This document shows, piece by piece, positions 46,501 to 58,800 of a stretch of 64,000 nt of DNA (position 1 is the stretch's first letter; each line of letters starts with the position of its first letter). Below the pieces are notes generated by a model. The model was not told where the DNA came from and did not search any database. It worked only from the letters and a program-made list of their open reading frames with translations. A program made the translations under genes and the position numbers. This DNA is from Onchocerca lupi (taxonomy: Eukaryota; Nematoda; Chromadorea; Rhabditida; Onchocercidae), in contig JAOVVO010000005.1 of NCBI GenBank assembly GCA_028564675.1, forward strand, positions 186,001 through 250,000. Direction: 5' to 3'.

Positions 46501-49326
46501 GGATTCTTTGTCGGTAAGATTTTCTCATCAATTTATAGATATAGTGGAAAAAAGAATGTTAGTCGTGAATAGGAAACTTTTGATGGATATGGAAAAACTT
46601 GACCAGTGATTAATTTTTGTCGCATCCACTAGATATCTATTTAAAGATTTTTTTTCCATTTACGTAACTTTGGAACTTGTTTCCCTACATGATTGATGCT
46701 AAATGCAGTGCGAGATTTAGTTGTTTTAATGTATTACTACTTTTTAAAAGATGATAATATTATGAATGAAATGAAATGAAATGCGACTGCTGCATTTCAT
46801 GATTGGAGATATATTATGTTCATCAGTATGAATTGTTTTTATATAACAGACTTTGTGTTCAGAAGTCAAGGGACACTTTCCGATTTACTGAGGAATCCGA
46901 AACCGTGGAACAAATTGAAGTCAGGAAGGGAAACATTTAGACGAATGTTCAATTGGGTGCAACAACCACTTGAACTGCGGCTGGGTATCCTTGATATGTA
47001 TAAAGGCAAAGGTAAAAACATTTTTAATGCACCTTTTTTCTCAGTATAGTGATTAAAGCTGTGTTTTGAAATGCCTCCATTATAAGGTTTAGTAATTGGC
47101 AGTTATTTCAGGAGGTATATTACCGTCTTCGATGAGTCCGCCTACTCCAGCGCAGAATGCTCGACAAGGTTCGCGGCACAAAGGGCGAGATGGTGATGGT
47201 GAATTTTTCTAAAAACTAATTAAATTTTAGAATTTTGAAAGGAAAAATCGATTTGAAAGAATTTTTTTGAAGGAACAAAAAATGATTTGCTTTTTTTATT
47301 GTTTTAATTGAGATCCCTTAAAATTTTTTTATGGAATGGTATATTTATTTTAAAATCCGAATCATTTTCCTGTGTAATATCCATCGTTTCAGGTTTAGTT
47401 AGTACTAAAAGGCCTCGGCTGGTTTTCACCGATATCCAAAAAAGAACTCTACAGGTAATGTCTGCATTAATGATTAATTTTTGAATTAGTCCAAAAAAAA
47501 AGAAACTTCTATTAGTTTACTGTTTAATGGTTTCAGAATGATACATTTTGCAGGCTATATTTAAAGAAACACAACGTCCGAGTCGTGAAATGCAGCAAAC
47601 TATTGCTGAACATCTGCAATTAGATCTCTCGACAGTAGCGAACTTTTTCATGAATGCTCGACGAAGATCCAGAAGTGGTCCGTTAATGGGTGATGCTCCA
47701 GCACCATATCAGCAAGTATACTATTGAATTAGAAACAAATATCTTATCAAACGCTATTTCTGTGAAAATGTGTTTCAACTATTGTGTTTTAATGTAAGAA
47801 AGTTTGTATAAAGAGTTTTTTGCCAAAATACAGAAATCACAGGTACGACCAATCACACCACCTCCTGAATCACCGCCGCAACATCGAAATCCGAATAAAG
47901 CTCGTGGCAATCGCCATATATCACGGAATGATGGTGAAAATTCATCTGTTACAAGCAGTTCACGAATCGAAACTACAGTCGCCCAAGTTGTTGAAGAAGC
48001 GGCTGAATATGCAAGACGCTATGATGAGGTTACTTATAAAAAATTGTTTATGTTACAAATTTTTAAATACAATTTTATGGAATTGTTAATCACATGAAAA
48101 TCAAAAATGTTGAAATATTAAATTCTCCTATTTGGTTTGAAAATATCATGACTTGATATTTTAGTTCTTCAGCATTTTTTTTTTTTTTTTTTTTTTTTTT
48201 GAGTTGAAATTCTGTCATATTTTTAAAGGGCGCTTATTCTGATGAAAAGAATTTGAAATTTCGTATTGGTGAAATAGATAGTGGTGTTGGAATAGAGGAT
48301 AACAATTCGAGGATTGATTATGAAGATCAGGCACCGGAGTATAAGGTAATAATTAGCTCAAATTTTTCTGGTTTCTTTGATAATTATCTTATTGCGATTA
48401 TATATATATATACATATGTCATTGAAGACAATGACCATTTACAGAAATAATCCTCTTTTTTTTTTTTTACAAAACAAAGTGTTTATTATCATTATATTAA
48501 AAATAATAGAAAATACTCTGATATTTGAATCATTTAAAAAAAAAAAAGAGTTTTTAATCCTGAAGCTGTTTAACCGAAAAAAATTTTATATGATTTTTTT
48601 TGTGATTGAATACTGATGACTTCTATAATAAAAGTGACATGATTAACAATAAACCTTTAACCATTCGTTTCTTGTGGCTTCAAATTGTTGTACGTTATTA
48701 TTTTTTCAATAGTCAAGCAGTCATCAATTTTGATGATCATACATATAATTTCAGATGATCCGATTGTCAAATGACCATTCCCTTCCAATAGATTCAAGGC
48801 GAATTGCTACAGCAGATGAGTTGTTAGCAGGCGAACTGACAGATGATGAGACACAACTGAACTCTGATCCTAACACAAGTATGCAGACCATTAAAACTGT
48901 GAGTGACAAAGATGAAAGTGTTTTCTTGGTGTCAGTTCCGGTAACATCGGAATTAGAATGTGTAAGCTGTTCTCGAATTAGTTAGGAATTGGTTTGTTCT
49001 TATTTTTACTGATAATGATTTATGTTTGAACTTTATTCGCGGGTGCTATTAAATTATATGAGTCGTCACGGAGTTGTGATTTAGTTTAATAGTAAAGTTT
49101 CTATCCAAATAGAATATAACCAACAGGGATGAGTTTCATAAGTTTAATTCCTTCACTGTATGTTTTCAAAAATAACAATTATTGTGGAGGAATTTTTATT
49201 TTATAGGATACTGTCGAACAGCAACAACGATTGCATCCAGTGATGTCTTTTGGTAACAAAATGTTAATAGTAAAAGTAGAACAACGAGAAAATCCCAGTT
49301 CAAATGTTGCCGCTAACTCAAATTAA
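43587..49326 (+). CDS. ceh-48: ONECUT-family transcription factor (CUT plus homeodomain), ceh-48-like
   Basis: Fifteen exons join in phase to about 711 residues: 43587-43795, 44091-44249, 44701-44860, 45089-45154, 45254-45382, 45815-45968, 46348-46513, 46863-47011, 47112-47192 (or to 47198), 47393-47454, 47554-47715, 47834-48028, 48229-48345, 48755-48961, 49207-49326. Residues about 318-397 form a single CUT domain (KRIAWELKQHSIPQAIFAER, CRSQGTLSDLLRNPKPWNKL, SGRETFRRMF). A homeodomain of about residues 430-489 follows (KRPRLVFTDIQKRTLQAIFK, STVANFFMNARRRS). Recognition helix Phe48 and Met50 in place of Trp48 and Gln50 mark the ONECUT class. These factors bind DNA in the nucleus and act in liver and neurons of vertebrates and pan-neuronally in C. 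elegans. The N terminus is Ser/Gln/Pro-rich and the C terminus acidic, both presumably regulatory. The symbol is by family; C. elegans has several ONECUT paralogues. The start follows a candidate trans-splice acceptor. Confidence 0.93.
46348..47011 (+). other. ceh-48: CUT domain exons
   Basis: The two exons 46348-46513 and 46863-47011 split the CUT domain within ILC-R-SQGTL. The CGA Arg codon is completed across the intron. The sequence follows vertebrate ONECUT CUT domains closely through helices 1 to 4 and diverges only at the C-terminal end (QPLELRLGILDMYK). Confidence 0.93.
47393..47715 (+). other. ceh-48: ONECUT homeodomain exons
   Basis: The exons 47393-47454 and 47554-47715 join in phase 0 inside helix 1 (RTLQ|AIFK). 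Helix 3 reads VANFFMNARRR. The spacer between CUT domain and homeodomain is about 30 residues and Pro/Ser/Arg-rich. Confidence 0.93.
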
Positions 49327-49502
49327 ATTCTCGGTCTGTTGGTTCAATAATTGTAGGTTTCTTGGATTCCGAAATCCCGAAATTGCTAATACAGCTAAAT
49401 TCAATTTTATTTTTTCATTTTGCTTGAAACACTGCTTGGTATTTCGTAGTATACTACTGTACTGCATTGTGATATAGCAGATCTCTTTTTTTAATGCTGC
49501 TA

Positions 49503-49508
49503 AATAAA
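49503..49508 (+). terminator. Candidate poly(A) signal of the ONECUT gene
   Basis: AATAAA about 180 bases after the stop codon. Other usable signals further on cannot be excluded. Confidence 0.4.
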
Positions 49509-52500
49509 TTTTTTTTCTTTAATTTAGCAAAAGGCATGTTTTACTATCTAGATAAATTTTGTGCTAATTAACTAAAAAATTCAAAAATAATATGAGTTTT
49601 GGATTTTGCTAAAAGTTTTAAATAACATCGTTGTGAACTTCTTTTGCCACGCACTCAGTTATCAGCTTTCTCAGTCTTGTAAGTCTGATATTTTGCAAAA
49701 TGTCGGGATTTTTTTTTTTTTTTTTTAATTCATTTCTGATTTCATTATTGCCTTGCGATACAAGGTTGTTGAAATTTTCCGAGTATATATTTTTCCCCCT
49801 TATATCGGTGTCATTTTAATATCACTAATTTTCCAGTTTTTGTATCTGTAAAAGTTGTCAGCTATCTGCCTGATCTAGTGAAAAATGCGAAGCGCCAGGA
49901 TGAAAGTACGCAACTTTGTGAGACATTAAGGCCTTTTTTTTTTGGGATAGATTTTAGTAGCAAGTAATTTTTTCTAGTTGCAGCAGATTTTGCTTTTTTT
50001 AGAAGATTGATAGAAACTTTATTTCGAGGGATTAATGAAAGAAAACCTTAGAAACATATTAAATGCTGTAACAGAATATTTCACTTCACTTCTTGACTGA
50101 CAAGTTTCACTTTCACAGGTATTGACTGTTTCATTTATAACCTCATCCGTTATATGGGTATAGAGATAAGATAATATTGCAGCGTATTAAAATGAGATTT
50201 AGTTTATTTTAACTATATCTGATCGGAAATTAGTTAATATTACCATTACGGTAGAGCCGTGATGGGGATGCTCGAGTGCAAAGATTTCAAAGTTGTAATA
50301 TGGTTGTGAAAATTTTCTTCATATCTTTACAAATTAGAATGGGTGATAATTGAGTAAAATTATATGGCAGCTTAATACGTTCAAAAGAGAGTACTCGTCA
50401 AAATTATAACCACATTCTGTTCGATCTAGATTATTAAAAATGAGGTGTAAAATTAAAAATGGCTGATCTTCACAATGTTGATTAAACTTTCGGGTCCATG
50501 ATAGCTTGAGATGCTTCGGCAATGACCGGGCTAAGCGAAGCCTGTTTGTCATCAATATGATCATTTCTCATTAACGTATACAGCTCTTCCTAACTGGAAT
50601 GGCGTTTTTGCAAGGAAATCATCCAGTTTTTAGATTTTTTTATGCTTCCCATGCTTTCATTCTTCAGTAGGGTTGAAGTTTTTTAGTTTGATTTATAATG
50701 AAGTTTTGTATGTGTTTGTACAGTCTCCAATTGTATAGCTTTTACATAGTGTGTTGGTGATTTTCTGTTCTTATTTTTATGAATTTCTGATTGTACATGT
50801 TTATTAATAATCTTTGAGCTGGAGAGAATTCTCAATCGATTTCTTAAGTTTGAATCAGGGCGGTTTGAAAATGAAATAATTTCAACGAGTGTTTTGATGG
50901 AAAACAGTATTGATTGATGTTTTTCCGATTGAGATTTCTTTGACAAACATTTTGATTATAGTGCGTTTTCGAAATTCACCAGTCGGGGAAAAGAAAAAAA
51001 AAATCAATTGAAAACAAAATTTTCATATCTTGCCTTCATTTATCTCTGAATTCGAACAGAGAATATGACAGCAATATCAATCGAAATTTTTACAGCATAT
51101 CCTTAATCGGCCGGCTATTCAAAATGTTTGTATGAATTTTTTTTGTGAACGACTTGTTTTCATCTCTGCGGGCATGTTTTAAGATAATTAATAGAATGTT
51201 TGGGTATGGACTTCGGAAAAATACTCTACAATTTTGCAGTCTTGCAACTTTAGCAATCAAAATTTAATTTTCGAGCAGAAATCTGCTAAATTTAGATTCT
51301 CAAAATAGTAAGCGATTGAGATTTGCGAGCTTTGGAAGATATAGTTGTGTATAATTGATATTGTTATTCATAGTCAACTTTCAGCAAATTTTTTTTAATG
51401 AACCGCTTTTGATTGTATGTTTGAGAAATGTTTTATTTCATGTGAAGTTTCAGTGATTTCAAATTTGAATTTCTGTTTTGAAATTAATTGAATAAAATAA
51501 ATTGGCATGTGTAGAACTTCGCTGAAAATATGGAACTCTTAGAAGTGGGCATTGCGATTATCATTATGTCAATAAATGTAATTATGTCATGATACAAAAG
51601 CACCGAGAATTCTGGGAAATATGAACACAGCACAGTAACAAGGAGCGAGTTATTTAAAAATAAACGGGCACTGTATCAATCTTTTTATGATAATCGCTTG
51701 TGTGTCAGAATATGCTTTCATTTTTGGTGAATGTGATTTCTCCTAATTCGGGAATTTTTGTATCATAAAAAATACAAATAATAAGGTTGAAAAAGCTCTG
51801 GATTACCAGGAAATCGGTACTACAGATGGCAGTAACATTGAATTTTTAGAATCAGAAAATAGTTTTTCTATTTTGTCCAAATTCCCTTCGTATCTTCTCG
51901 ATTTAGAAAGCCATATTACATGCAGCTTAGAGATTATAATCTGTTTAAAATCGATTAGGTCGATAATTCAACTTTAAAAGTTATTAAATATATCATATAT
52001 TATAAGGAGAAAGAATTTGAATTCTCCCAACTGTGACCTTTCTGTTGGCACATTAATACTGATAAAAACCTATCTTACCAATTCTACCGTAATCTGGGAA
52101 TTGTGCTGCCTATTATTTGAGCCTTCTCTGGAGCAAATAATTCGTCATGATAAATGGATATTTTTTGCAGCACACTGAGTTGAAGCTGAAGCAAATGTGA
52201 ATGCATTTTCAAAGTGTGAATTCCAAATCTTTATGACAAAGTTAAGTACATCCTTATTCCTTATTAATTAATCATAGTAGGGACTGCGGCAATCAATGCA
52301 TTTTCATCACCAGTGATAAGTTTATTTAGGAGAAACATTATTTGGGATTCGATGAGTTTCTTGGAGAAACATTTTCTGCATTCTGCTAGTTTGAAGGCAT
52401 TTTCTCAATAAAAAGTTGCCGAAATACTTGCAGAAGTAAGACTTAGCGAGAGGTAAATTTAATGGGACAAAATGAGTGAGAAAATAAACGATGAAGAGAT

Positions 52501-55500
52501 GAGGCAAAAAGCAGATAAGAAGATAAGCAAATGAGGAGATGAAAGATTGGAAAGGAAAAAAAAAGCAAAAAATTAGATGAGGCAAAATTTCGTAGCCTTA
52601 TATGTTTGTTCAACTTTTGAAATGAACTTTGATTGTTCGATAGAGGGCCGAGAGTATCGTGGAAAATTGAATTCTTTGATTAGTGACAATTTCATCGGGG
52701 TTCAGAAAATTCAGATTAGCAACAGATACCAAACAATCATAATTTTTCCTGATGTAAGCTCCGCTTTCAAAATCTTCAAGTCAGAAATATATATGCCCTC
52801 CCAAATTTTAAGCAATCTCGCAAGAGTATAACATTTTATGATGAGGCAATATTCATTTCTTTTTAAGTGAAAAATTTTCATATTTTATGAAATTTCATGA
52901 AATGCTCGAGTAAACGAAAGAGGAATTTATCAGTTTGGCATCAAATGTACAAGATTTTTTCTCCGATCGAAATTACTTGATCATTTAATTTTGATGTGAG
53001 ATGAGATGATACATCGCCAATGCTGCTGTGAAGAAAAAAAGTATTTTTCTTGGTTAGCTGTTATAAAAAACAATTATTCCAAGAATAATGGAGAATTGGT
53101 CGATGTCAAATGAGTTAATGACAGTTGATAAGAATATAGTTCGAAAGTTGGGATACGAAGCATTCTGGGTTGTTTGTTAGCTGGGATGTTTGTTGGCAGA
53201 CTGGTCCTATCTTGAAGTTTTTCAAATTTAACTTAAATTTTGAAATAATGGAGAAAAAGTCTTATACATTGCTTAAATAGTTTAATAATGATAACATCAA
53301 ATAATTGCTGAGAATTCAGTGTAATTTATACATGAAAATCAAGTAAAATACTTCGAAAATACAGAACTGTATGTGGAAAATATCGTAATCTGCATATGCC
53401 TTTGCTGATTTCCTTCGCATTTTATTTTAGTTTTTGTAAATTAATTGAATATGAAGAATATTTCTAATGTCATTCAAAATTAAAAGAAAAGATAATTAAT
53501 TGCACTGTAGCTAAATTTGCATCAAATTTAGTTAGTACTTCCCTCTGCGAAGCAAATGTAGCGTTTTTAGCCCTTCAATTTTGAATTTATCATTCATTTG
53601 TGTTAAACTAAATTCTTATATTGTTGCATTTGATAGTTATAGCATCACACATCAACAAAAGATACTTTTCAAATTTCGCTATGAGATGTTATATTCATTT
53701 GCAAAAACTTTTATCATTAATCATAAGCAATATCAAAAAAGCTAAGCCATATTGCATTCATAGCTGTTTATTCTTAATTTTCGATTAAATAGAATTTGAA
53801 TATATATTTCTCTGGCTGCTAATGCTACTTCTTTCTCGAAATGAATTATGACTGTATAGTTTTTGCGGTTGATATTTCACAGGTGATCAGTTATTGTGGG
53901 AGAACAGACAGGATTTGAAATTGTTTTGTTACAAAACTTTGGCTGTTATTTCTGACATCGAATGTACTAAAGAAGATATGCTTATTTATAACATAATAAT
54001 AGATGGAAAGATCCTTATGTAAAAAAAAATTCCCTTTCTATGTCTTTAGGTTTGAAGGATTTCGTATTTTTTTCCAATTTAGCAATAAAAAGTTGGACAG
54101 GCGACTTGAATATTACTTAGAAAATATATCTTAAAATTAGTTTAAAAATGAATTACGTTTTTTGTAAAGCACTTCCTTTACTGCGAATTTAATATAACGA
54201 GAAAGGGTTTATCATGAAGTCGAATTCACTTGAAAATAAAGAGAGTTCTAATGAAAAATGCACAGTATTCACATAATCATTGAATTTATGCCTTGAAAGT
54301 ATCAGTAAAAGCAATAAGTTTTGGCTTGAGAAATCGTTGAAAAAGAAAGTAATTAAGGAAAAAATGACAGAAAGTATGACAGTTCAATAAATAAATGAAA
54401 AGATTAATTAATTTTATCATTCATATAATCTTTCTCAAATTAAATATTTTAAATATTTCAAAAAATTCACCCAGTCATTTCTGCAAAATGAACAATTTGT
54501 GAAACGATTGTAATTCCATTTGCACAATTCTCGGAATTCGTGTTGCAGTCACAGTTGGAATGAAACAGAGATTGTGATTGATAATTGTTAAACTCATGCT
54601 GTAAATGACTGGATCAAGTTGTTATTAATATTAAGAAATTGAAAGATATGAGGAATTTGAATTTATTTGAATGAACTGCTGAATTACTGAATCAAATGGA
54701 GTAGGAAATGCTGCAAATTTAATTGTTAACGATAACGATGATATATGCCGTAGGACGCCGCTACAGCGAAATGTGAACTTTCATCGCAGATTACATTTGA
54801 TTTTCAGTAGTTCTGTGTCATTAAAGGTGATTATTCGGAAGGTTCGAACACAAGATGTAACTGATATTAGCTAGTGAGGAGGGTAATATGGAAATCTTAC
54901 GGTGCTTATTATATTATTTTTTCAAGATGAATGCAAGACAAATTATTCGCAAAAATAAGCCTAATTATTAACTTCTATTTCCGAATGTTCTGAGAAGTTT
55001 TATACTTTTGCAAGAATTATAATTCATTGAAATCTGATTGAATCAATATATCATCATGTTCTATTTCTGAATCATTTTCCAAGTGTCAAATGCTACTTCT
55101 ACATGTCATTAATTCTGCTGCTATTGTCGTCTACTGATAGAAATCGCATGTTCTTAATCAGTTCTGAATCTGCACATATAATCTCAGTTGTCATAGTTAC
55201 AAATTATCATCATCTTGATGCATTTGTATAGTAGTTAGCTAACCTGTCGCCAAAGCATATTTCTCATTCTTGACATTCACATTTCATTTATTTCGAATAT
55301 CTCACATTCACCAAAAACTCTAGCTTTCTGCATGTTTCATCTAAATTTGATAACAAAGATATGCAAATAACTGAAATAATTTTGAAAGTTGTAATGAATG
55401 AATTGTTCGAAATGCTTGTTTCGTCGCTCATTTCTAAATATCATTCAAACAAAAAATGAAATGTTCAAATATTCTTCGTTATTGAATATATTTCTCCGAA

Positions 55501-55813
55501 AAATCGATAATATATGATAATCAGTTCGTCACTTGTTTATAAATTGCCTTGAATTTAGGAGTTTTGAATTGATGTGTCATTTATAAGTACTGAGTACTGA
55601 ATCAATAACTGAGCATTTGTCTATAGAACCCATACTTGAACAGCATGCTTAAGCCTGCACATATTCTTTCTGAAATTATCGTGTGATATTGGACCGACAT
55701 CATGATAACCTCAGAGAAAATATCAAAAACTTGAGAAATTCTTTCATCAGTGTTTTGTATTTTGGTTTTAAAATATTCTTCTATCATATCCACATCCTAA
55801 ATTTTGTTTTCAG
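49509..55813. other. Gene-poor region between the ONECUT and EFCAB7-like genes
   Basis: About 6.3 kb without a supported exon chain. Short open frames at 50334-50564 (-), 50683-50946 (-), 52322-52585 (-) and 52577-52831 (+) have no recognisable family and no compatible neighbours. The left part could be long 3' untranslated sequence of the ONECUT gene and the right part the promoter of the next gene. Confidence 0.5.
55811..55813 (+). promoter_or_regulatory. Candidate spliced-leader acceptor for the EFCAB7-like gene
   Basis: TTTTGTTTTCAG ends 57 bases before the ATG at 55871. The intervening sequence is open in frame, so an upstream coding exon is an alternative. Confidence 0.35.
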
Positions 55814-55870
55814 ATCAATTTTTTTCTCTTTCATAAATTGAAAAATACGATATTAATCAGAAGTATTCTA

Positions 55871-58800
55871 ATGGGATCTACCGCGAAACGACGATTCGTG
55901 AATGCATATTTGAGTGAAGTGGGAGATTTGCGAAGTATGGTGAATCGTTCACAATTGTATAAAATTGTAATCGCTGCTGGGAAAGATTTATTGATATCGG
56001 ACTTAGGAGATACAGGTAATTTTTTTAAATGCTTTGAATGAAACGTCAAACGAAACTCTACTCAAAGTCATGTGCAACAAATTACTTGAAGAATCTCAAT
56101 TGGAAAAAAATCTGTGAAGTTGAGAATTATTTTTCGGAATTTTCAAATCAGAAATTTTGTTGTGTAATTCTTAACACTTTTGATATCATCAGATAAAAAT
56201 TTAAGAATTAAGAAGCTATTGAATATCCGCTTCTTAATCCTCAAATTAAAAGTATGAAGAAATGATTTTGAACTGTATGATGAATTCTTTTTCTATTTCA
56301 GTCTATTCTTTTCTCTGAAAAAAAAACTTATCAAAAAATATGAATGTCTTGTGTTTTTGTCCACGAGATTTTCGAAGTTTTGATTCTAACAATTCAAAGC
56401 ATACATATCTCCAACTTATTTCTTTCATGGCTTCAAACTTTAAAACTTGGGAAGTTTATTATAAATGAAAGATAGTTTACTTGAAATATTGAGGAAAAAA
56501 TTTTGGGACTATTATTAAATGGTACTTAAAGCGAAGAGAATCGGGAGGGTACGAAGAAAGCTGAAGAAAAACTTGAACATAAAGACATTCTCTGAACATA
56601 AAAAAGAACGTCAGAAAAATCAGAAAAAGGAAGCTTCATTTTCTTTTTAAATTATCGAGAAATGAATTTTTCCCCGAACTCATAGAAATAATTTCCCAAA
56701 ACTTCTAACATCATTTTTAACCACTTCATTTAAAGCACGTATAATTTGACCTTATTATTTAACTTTTGATTTGTAGATATATAAGAAAAAAATTTCGATT
56801 TATTTATAGTGTTTTAAAGTACAACTGTATCTGCATTGTTTTTATTTGCTTTAAAATTCCATGGAACCATATTCTTAAAAATTTTTTATTCATATTTTTA
56901 AGGATAATCTGAGGAGGAAAATACTTTAACAGATGTTTCTGAATGAAAAAGATTGACACGAGCAAATTTATGTAAAAAAATGGAAATATTCAAGTTCTTT
57001 CGTTTTAAGCCAAGAAATTTCAAATCAAATGTTGAATAAAATTATTTTTGAAAGTACTGGAGCAATCTAATATGCGGATTTGAATATTTCAGAATTTTCT
57101 TTTCTCTGTACCATTATTTTTTGATGTAGAACAATTTTGCGAGTTCCAAAAAATCTAGGAAAAAGAAAGAGAAAACAATAAAACAATAAAAACGCGAGAG
57201 AAAGCAATAAAACTAAACTTTATTGTAGAAAAAGAAGTAATTTGATATCGAAAGCAAAAGGATTTCAAATTTAAAAGGAAAGTGACTAATCTTCTCGTTT
57301 TCTAAAATTCATGAAGAAATCACTGTCTTCGCCCAAATTTCAAATGAATGCTGAAGAGTAAAGAAATTGAAAACAACAAAAAAAAAAAAAAGAAAAAAAA
57401 GATCGAATGTAAGCACTAAAAGTTAGCGCTTTCAACAATTAAAGCTGCCATAAAAACTATTATATTCCAAAATTTATTGAAGAACTACCTGAACTGTCTT
57501 CAGTTGCGAAAAACAGCAATCATTCATTATGAAGATCAAGCTAGAGTTTTCCAAAATACTTTCAAATAGATTATAAAATTGAATATTCTCATTTTGATTG
57601 ATTTAAACAAGCTTTCTTTATTTTCAGACCATTACCAATTCAATAAAGCATATGAAATTTTTGAGCAGTTACCTGTGACGAATTTCTTGGAAATAATGAA
57701 ACAATACAGTAATTGCATGAATGAAACCGAGCAAAATCATCAATCTATCGAGTTGAAAGAATTAGCTGAATTTTTGAATGAGGTTTGCAAGTCAAAGATG
57801 AAAATTATTTAATTCTTTGCTTTTTATTTAATTTCTTTTTCGACTTGATTTAAATGAAAAAATAGAAAAGAAATAAAAAAAGTGTTATGAGAGAGCTATG
57901 CATTTCTTATAAGGTGCCTTTATCAAACTGATAAAAATTCATCAAATTTTTATAAAATCAGTGGTATCGAATAGACACTGAAAATGAAATGCCAAAGAAA
58001 TGCTTGAATCACTTAACTCTCAAGTCATAAGGGTATTAAATTAACAATCGAAAAAAAGGAGGCTGCTCAAAAAATTTATCTCAACAAGAACAACAAAATG
58101 GATTTTTCCGTCAAATTCTTTTAACTTCACATAGTGCATTGTAGAACATCAAACATGTTAGTAATAGTTTCTCTTATTGGCTTTAAAGTTACTACTAGAA
58201 AATGTCAGAGAGATCTATTGAGAATAAAGTTTCGAATGCATTTTACCATTAATTTGGAATATTATTTTAACATTATTTTATTGATTTGGAAATAAGGATG
58301 GTATGATTTGGAATTGCTTTACCGCAGATTTGAATCATATTAAATTTTCATTTGTGGGTATTGCCAGTTTAAAAAAGTCATACCTTTTTAGCAGACAGAT
58401 ATAAGTTATGAAATCAATGGAAATAGAAACTTTAAATGCAAAGAAAGGCTTCAAGATTCAATAATAATATGGTTGAAAAGTATTGTCCATGATTATTTTT
58501 GGACCACTGAATGGAAAAATGAGTTGCAGAGGAAATATTAGTAGTTAATATGTCAAAGAAGTTATTATATTTTGTTTAAAAAAATTTCTTTTAGATTTAA
58601 AAAAAATTTGTGGCAATTGTCCTATCTGCATAGCTTTTCATGTAAAATCATAAATGATTATTTCAAGGGTGAAGAGATGAATGTGAATGAAAAAAAGGCA
58701 GTATTGCATTTCTTGGAATCATTTTCAACCTCTGGAAGGATTGATTGTAGAAAGGTGTGACTTATTTATTTCCGAGATTAGTTAAAAAGGTGTTGAACTC

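Noticed and set aside
50334..50946. Two minus-strand frames of 76 and 87 codons
   Set aside because: They are adjacent, but no donor and acceptor join them in phase and neither has a recognisable motif.
52577..52831. 84-codon plus-strand frame starting with ATG
   Set aside because: No recognisable family, no upstream or downstream exons in phase, and the length is within chance in this region.
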